DNA of 9,620 nucleotides, from the NCBI GenBank assembly GCA_002413265.1, contig DHWR01000011.1, positions 1 to 9,620 on the forward strand, in the 5' to 3' direction. This DNA is from Chloroflexi bacterium UBA5177 (GTDB lineage: Bacteria > Chloroflexota > UBA5177). Of the stretch, positions 5,975-9,620 are shown piece after piece; the stretch's first letter is position 1, and every line of letters begins with the position of its first letter. A model generated the notes under the pieces. That model had not been told where the DNA came from and ran no database searches. It saw only the letters and a program-made list of their open reading frames with translations. The position numbers were made by a program, and so were the translations under genes.

Positions 5975-6645
5975 GCGCCGGTCTCAACGAGAAAGCGCGC
6001 AACCTGGAGGTCGAGTGGAGTCGTTATCTTGACGTTGCGTACGTCGCCGAGAATAGTTCCAACGATCATCCCCTGAGCTTCGAGAAGCGAGGCATCGTCC
6101 GTGACCGGTTCGCCCAATCCCGACGCCCAATCGTGCGCTTGCCTCAACGCCGGAGCTCGAAAAAGCTGGGGCGTTTGCACCAGGCGGAGGGAGTCACGGG
6201 GAATCGTTTCGGCTACTTGCCCGTCTGGATCAACTCGCTTCACAGTATCGCTGACAGGGATCACGGGGATAGCAGCGGCCCAACGATGCAACGCTTCACG
6301 GCCGCTCTGCAGGAGTGACGGCGTAGCCAGCGGTCGGGCGCAATCGTGCACGGCTATAAATTCCACGTCACCAAGCGCGTGGAGACCCGCCGACACAGAC
6401 GCTCGGCGGTCGTTTCCACCTGTAACGACTCGTAGGTTCGGTTCCGATCCGAAAACCGAGACTGTTCGCTCCACCTGATCCGCTCGAACGACGACCACGA
6501 CCTCATCGCAGAAGGGACCAAGGTTTGCAACGGAATGACTGAGCACCGACCTTCCACCTAAGGGAGCCCAAACCTTGTCGATGCCTTGCATTCGACTGCT
6601 CGACCCTGCAGCCACGATTATGAGCCCGAAACGCCCGCCGCTCAC
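5971..6645 (-). CDS. ispD: 2-C-methyl-D-erythritol 4-phosphate cytidylyltransferase (MEP pathway)
   Basis: IspD transfers CMP from CTP to MEP to form CDP-ME. The 224-residue protein has the glycosyltransferase-A-like fold signature VAAGSSSRM (11-19), with R18 and K24 matching the CTP-binding Arg and Lys of E. coli IspD (R20, K27). D101 and R104 (VHDCARP), T134 (PVSDTVKRV), R150 and T158 (QTPQLF), and K206 (VKITTPLDL) match the remaining known active-site positions. The family's usual HDGARP reads HDCARP here, a mild substitution. The start is GTG in a GTGA overlap with the stop of the upstream PIN-TRAM gene, and the end overlaps ispF identically. This suggests stoichiometric coupled translation with IspF. 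Confidence 0.97.
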   Translation of the reverse strand: MSGGRFGLIIVAAGSSSRMQGIDKVWAPLGGRSVLSHSVANLGPFCDEVVVVVRADQVERTVSVFGSEPNLRVVTGGNDRRASVSAGLHALGDVEFIAVHDCARPLATPSLLQSGREALHRWAAAIPVIPVSDTVKRVDPDGQVAETIPRDSLRLVQTPQLFRAPALRQAHDWASGLGEPVTDDASLLEAQGMIVGTILGDVRNVKITTPLDLQVARFLVETGA

Positions 6646-7691
6646 TGAGGGCCGCCAACCGCCTTCGGGTGAGCAAAAATCATGCGTCCAGCCGAGGTTT
6701 GCAGGACGCGCGTCACGGCGATATCGACATCCGAGTTGAGGAACCGCCTACCGTTCTCGACCACGATCATTGTGCCGTCGTCAAGGTAGGCAAGGCCTTG
6801 GTTCAACTCCTTGCCTTCCTGGACCACATGCACACACATCTCCTCGCCGGGGAGCACGATTGCTTTGAGCGCGTTGGCGAGCTGATTGATGTTGAGAACA
6901 CGCACGCCTTGAAGCTCGGCGATCCTATTCAAGTTGTAATCGTTGGTAATGACGGGAACGCCGAGGTCTCGGGCAGACTGCACAAGCTTCCCGTCCACTT
7001 CGCCGATCTGAATGTAGTCCTTGTCCGAGATCAGTACCGGCGTTGCGGACTCTTTTTGAAGTCGGTGCAGCACGTCGAGCCCACGCCGTCCACGATTTCG
7101 GCGCAGCTGATCTGGAGAATCGGCGATGTGCTGGAGCTCCATGAGTACGTAGCGAGGCACCAACAGGGTTCCGTGCACGAAGCCTGCGTGAACAATGTCG
7201 GCAATCCTCCCATCAATGATCGCGCTCGTGTCCAGCAGATATTGAGTCTCCACACCGGCACCCAGGGGTATCGGGGATCGAGGACGAAACAATGCCGCAA
7301 GGTCATTGCGCCGCTCCAACATTAGCGAAATTCCGAGATACGCGCAGACGATGACTGCCAGCGCTGGGACAAGCCGGCCAAACCACCAGGGCAGTAGTGA
7401 GAGCGGGAATGCCAGCAACGCCGCGACGAGCAATCCTCCAAGCAGGCCCAGGACCACTGAAAGCAGGTCGGGTCCCGGCATCGACCTCGCTTTGCGGCGC
7501 AGGGCTTCGAAAGGGCGGGTAACCACAAACGGAGTGAGCAAAAATCCCAGAACGACGCCGGTTGCCATACCCATGATGGCGTTGCGCGGCTGTTCTGTGT
7601 GCCGACCCATTAGACCGCCCACTTGCCAGGCTGCGAGAGTCACCGCGACGGTCCCAATGGCGCGGTGTATCAAGAGAACTCCCATGATCAA
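6642..7691 (-). CDS. yacL: Membrane-anchored PIN-TRAM domain protein (YacL family)
   Basis: This is a 349-residue protein. Four hydrophobic segments fill the N-terminus (about 5-25, 38-57, 76-97 and 104-124). A PIN nuclease-like domain follows at 150-270, with the acidic residues D154 and D160 (YLLDTSAIIDGR), E185 (LMELQHIAD), D233 (EVDGKLVQSA) and D251 (VITNDYN). A TRAM RNA-binding domain follows at about 279-340 (GKELNQGLAYLDDGTMIVVE). The catalytic acids are intact, so ribonuclease activity is plausible, but the physiological substrate of the family is not settled. It begins 4 nt after the radA stop. The longest frame starts at TTG (7691), with GGGGG 9 nt upstream; an ATG at 7685 two codons later is equally possible. 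The stop shares GTGA with the ispD start. It occupies the place it has in Bacillus and actinobacterial clusters, but without disA. Confidence 0.93.
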   Translation of the reverse strand: MIMGVLLIHRAIGTVAVTLAAWQVGGLMGRHTEQPRNAIMGMATGVVLGFLLTPFVVTRPFEALRRKARSMPGPDLLSVVLGLLGGLLVAALLAFPLSLLPWWFGRLVPALAVIVCAYLGISLMLERRNDLAALFRPRSPIPLGAGVETQYLLDTSAIIDGRIADIVHAGFVHGTLLVPRYVLMELQHIADSPDQLRRNRGRRGLDVLHRLQKESATPVLISDKDYIQIGEVDGKLVQSARDLGVPVITNDYNLNRIAELQGVRVLNINQLANALKAIVLPGEEMCVHVVQEGKELNQGLAYLDDGTMIVVENGRRFLNSDVDIAVTRVLQTSAGRMIFAHPKAVGGPQ

Positions 7692-7695
7692 GAAG

Positions 7696-9081
7696 TCATA
7701 CCCCCATGGACGACCTTGAGCAACCGGTCACGTCGAGCGCTTCCCGAACGGTGGCAACGCCGACGACACACGCCAGTAGCGCTTCAGGTAGCTCGCGAAC
7801 ACTTCTCTTCGGCACTATGCAGCGCGAAAAGCCGAGCTTATTTGCCTCCACAACCCGATCTCGAAGCCGAGTGATTGTTCGCACTTCTCCGCCCAGTCCC
7901 ACCTCGCCCATAACGGCGAACTCGGGCACGGCCGTGTCGCTGAGGCTCGAAGCGATGGCTATGGTGGTTGCCAGGTCAGCGGCAGGCTCATCCAACCTCA
8001 TCCCGCCGGCTACATTTACAAACACATCCTGCGATCCGAGAGGGAGGCCGGCTCGTTTGGTAAGGACCGCAGTCAGCAGCAGTAGTCGATTCAGATCGAT
8101 TCCGGCTGTGGTTCGCCGCGGCAGACCGAAATGCGTGGGGGTGACCAGAGCTTGCAATTCGACCAGCAGAGGCCTGGAGCCCTCCAAAGCGACGGTTACT
8201 ACTGACCCGGAGGAATGTTCTTCGCGTTCCGCGAGGAAGACGGCCGACGGATTCAGAACCTCTGCCAGCCCGCTCTCTTGCATGTCGAACACGCCGACCT
8301 CATTGGTGGCCCCAAAGCGATTTTTCACACTGCGAAGAAGTCTGTAGGCGTGGAACCGCTCGCCCTCCAGATAGAGCACGGTGTCCACCATGTGCTCAAG
8401 CACTTTGGGACCGGCGATCGAGCCGTCTTTCGTGACGTGACCCACTAGAAAGGTTGCGATCCCCTGGCCCTTCGCGAGTCTTGCAAAGCGTGAGGCGGAT
8501 TCCCTCACCTGACCAACGGTACCGGCCGCAGATTCTAATTCTGCGGTTCGCATCGTCTGTATCGAGTCGACGATCACGAGCGCCGGCTTCATTTGAGCGG
8601 CAACGTCCGCGATCACATCTACGTCTGTCTCTGCAAGGATGAAGAGGTTTTTCGATATGCAGCTCAGCCGGTCCGCTCGAAGTTTCACTTGTTCGGGTGA
8701 CTCCTCTCCTGTCGCGTACAAGACCGGGCCGCACTCTTCGGCTGCCAGATTCCCTACCTGGAGCAGTAGGGTGGATTTCCCTATGCCGGGATCACCCCCA
8801 AGCAGAACAAGAGATCCTGGAACTATCCCTCCTCCCAGCACTCGATTGAATTCTTCCAACGGTAGTGACATGCGCCGGTAGCCGATGCTCTCGACGGATG
8901 CCAATTTGGTTGCAGCACTGTCGGACACAACGATCCGCGACAGTCCTGAGCGGACCGTCGCGGGTCTCTCAATCGTTTCTACCAGGGAGTTCCAGGAGTC
9001 GCAACTCGGGCAGCGCCCGTAGCCCGTGGGGAACTGGCCTCCGCATTGTTGGCACACATACTTGGTGTGGGCCCTGGGCAT
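7696..9081 (-). CDS. radA: DNA repair and recombination ATPase RadA (Sms)
   Basis: RadA is a RecA-like hexameric ATPase/helicase that extends and processes recombination intermediates in branch migration and DNA repair. Starting at ATG 9081 the protein has 461 residues, the usual family length. A C4 zinc finger lies at 10-27 (C10, C13, C24, C27). Walker A is GGDPGIGKST (95-104), Walker B is LVIVDSIQ (168-175), and the RadA-specific KNRFG motif is at 253-257. A Lon-like C-terminal domain follows from about 275 (LPRRTTAGIDLNRL at 320-333, GGEVRTITRLRDRV at 397-410). A longer in-frame start at 9177 would add 32 residues lying wholly inside clpC and absent from the family, so ATG 9081 is chosen; it shares its A with the clpC stop (TGATG). 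A weak GAGAG lies just upstream. The gene is coupled to clpC, and the next gene begins 4 nt after its stop. Confidence 0.97.
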   Translation of the reverse strand: MPRAHTKYVCQQCGGQFPTGYGRCPSCDSWNSLVETIERPATVRSGLSRIVVSDSAATKLASVESIGYRRMSLPLEEFNRVLGGGIVPGSLVLLGGDPGIGKSTLLLQVGNLAAEECGPVLYATGEESPEQVKLRADRLSCISKNLFILAETDVDVIADVAAQMKPALVIVDSIQTMRTAELESAAGTVGQVRESASRFARLAKGQGIATFLVGHVTKDGSIAGPKVLEHMVDTVLYLEGERFHAYRLLRSVKNRFGATNEVGVFDMQESGLAEVLNPSAVFLAEREEHSSGSVVTVALEGSRPLLVELQALVTPTHFGLPRRTTAGIDLNRLLLLTAVLTKRAGLPLGSQDVFVNVAGGMRLDEPAADLATTIAIASSLSDTAVPEFAVMGEVGLGGEVRTITRLRDRVVEANKLGFSRCIVPKRSVRELPEALLACVVGVATVREALDVTGCSRSSMGV

Positions 9082-9620
9082 CAGCTCTCGGCTTCTGCCG
9101 TCGTTAGCTCCGGCGTAGAAGCAACTTCCGGTCTGAGCTCGATGTTCTCTCCGACTCTTTCGACGATCACCTTGCAACCGGGGTAAAACTTTCCGAGCAG
9201 CATGCCTTCGGCGAGAGGATCCTCAATGAGGTTTTGTATGGTGCGCCGTAACGGTCGTGCTCCATACGACGGATCGAAGCCCTTCTCGACAAGTAGATCC
9301 TTCGCGTCAATGGTCACCTCGAGCTCGATTTGCTGCTCCACTAGCTGGGTTTCCACCCGCGCCATGAGCAGGTCACAGATCTGGTAGACCTCGTCGTGCG
9401 TCAGCGAGCGGAAGACGATAGTCGCGTCGATCCGGTTCAAGAACTCGGGCTTGAACGTGTTCTTCAGGTCGTTCATGATCCGTTTGATCATGTCTTCGTG
9501 CTGATGCTCACGTTCCTTCTCTTCGTCGCCGGCGGCGCGCCGCACATTGAACCCCAGCCTTGCCTCCTGGTTAAGAAGGCCGGCTCCCACATTCGATGTC
9601 ATGATGATGATCGTGTTGCG
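9081..9620 (-). CDS. clpC: ATP-dependent Clp protease ATP-binding subunit ClpC, C-terminal part (runs off right edge)
   Basis: ClpC is a Hsp100 AAA+ unfoldase that feeds substrates to ClpP. Only the last 179 residues are present, and the frame is open to base 9620. They cover the end of the second ATPase module: sensor 1 in IIIMTSNVGAG (N10 of the visible part), a charged helical insert (DEEKEREHQHED), the arginine finger in FKPEFLNRID (R63), and sensor 2 in YGARPLRR (119-126). A small C-terminal D2 subdomain follows, then a short tail rich in Glu, Thr and Ala. ClpC rather than ClpB is inferred from the adjacent radA, as in clpC-radA clusters, and from the insert; the N-terminal domain that would confirm this is outside the window. 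The stop TGA overlaps the radA start by one base. Confidence 0.92.
   Translation of the reverse strand, partial: RNTIIIMTSNVGAGLLNQEARLGFNVRRAAGDEEKEREHQHEDMIKRIMNDLKNTFKPEFLNRIDATIVFRSLTHDEVYQICDLLMARVETQLVEQQIELEVTIDAKDLLVEKGFDPSYGARPLRRTIQNLIEDPLAEGMLLGKFYPGCKVIVERVGENIELRPEVASTPELTTAEAES

Noticed and set aside
6669..7546. Repeated 13-mer gtgagcaaaaatc at 6669 and 7534
   Set aside because: Both copies are inside yacL, in different reading frames and with no symmetry or neighbours; most likely coincidence.
9082..9177. N-terminal extension of RadA by 32 residues
   Set aside because: It lies entirely within clpC, is basic and unlike RadA; the zinc finger begins ten residues after the ATG at 9081, as in the family.
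1..9620. Mobile element, CRISPR array, phage or toxin-antitoxin system
   Set aside because: No transposase, integrase, regular spaced repeats or target-site duplications were seen. The tRNA-Thr is intact, with no repeated 3' end nearby that would mark an attachment site. The PIN domain belongs to a YacL-type membrane protein, not a VapC toxin.

Overview
The window is bacterial, GC-rich and densely packed. It falls into two parts that meet tail to tail near position 3905. The lineage is most likely Chloroflexota. This is inferred from the long Thr-Pro-rich linkers in secreted proteins together with a clpC-radA-yacL-ispD-ispF-rlmB gene order. No marker gene fixes the phylum, and other high-GC lineages remain possible.

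Left part (1-3904): a small secreted-protein locus. A minus-strand gene runs off the left edge, and only its signal peptide and Pro-rich start are present. A 235-bp divergent intergenic region (225-459) with two 5-5-5 inverted repeats separates it from two plus-strand genes encoding a 222-aa and an 892-aa exported protein. Both of these have an N-terminal hydrophobic export segment and Thr/Pro-rich linkers, and both end in the same roughly 115-residue beta-rich C-terminal domain (about 40 identities in 114 positions by hand alignment). I do not recognise this domain, and it is the most novel element here. The larger protein adds a Cys-rich ectodomain with a recurring Cys-Pro-Gly-Thr-Thr motif.

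Right part (3911-9620): a minus-strand housekeeping block transcribed from right to left. In order of transcription it holds the 3' end of clpC (AAA+ unfoldase), radA (recombination ATPase), a membrane-anchored PIN-TRAM protein of the YacL family, ispD and ispF (two steps of the MEP isoprenoid pathway), rlmB (23S rRNA 2'-O-methyltransferase), a tRNA-Thr(UGU) gene with encoded CCA, and a NarL/FixJ-type response regulator. The protein genes from clpC to rlmB are almost seamless: TGATG at clpC/radA, a 4-nt gap at radA/yacL, then three successive GTGA overlaps. They are probably one translationally coupled operon. disA and cysS, often found at these positions in Gram-positive relatives, are absent. 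The tRNA has its own plausible promoter.

The last plus-strand gene and the response-regulator gene converge with 6 bp between their stop codons, inside a near-perfect 20-bp palindrome. No mobile element, CRISPR array or phage gene was seen, and no stretch over 300 bp lacks a gene.
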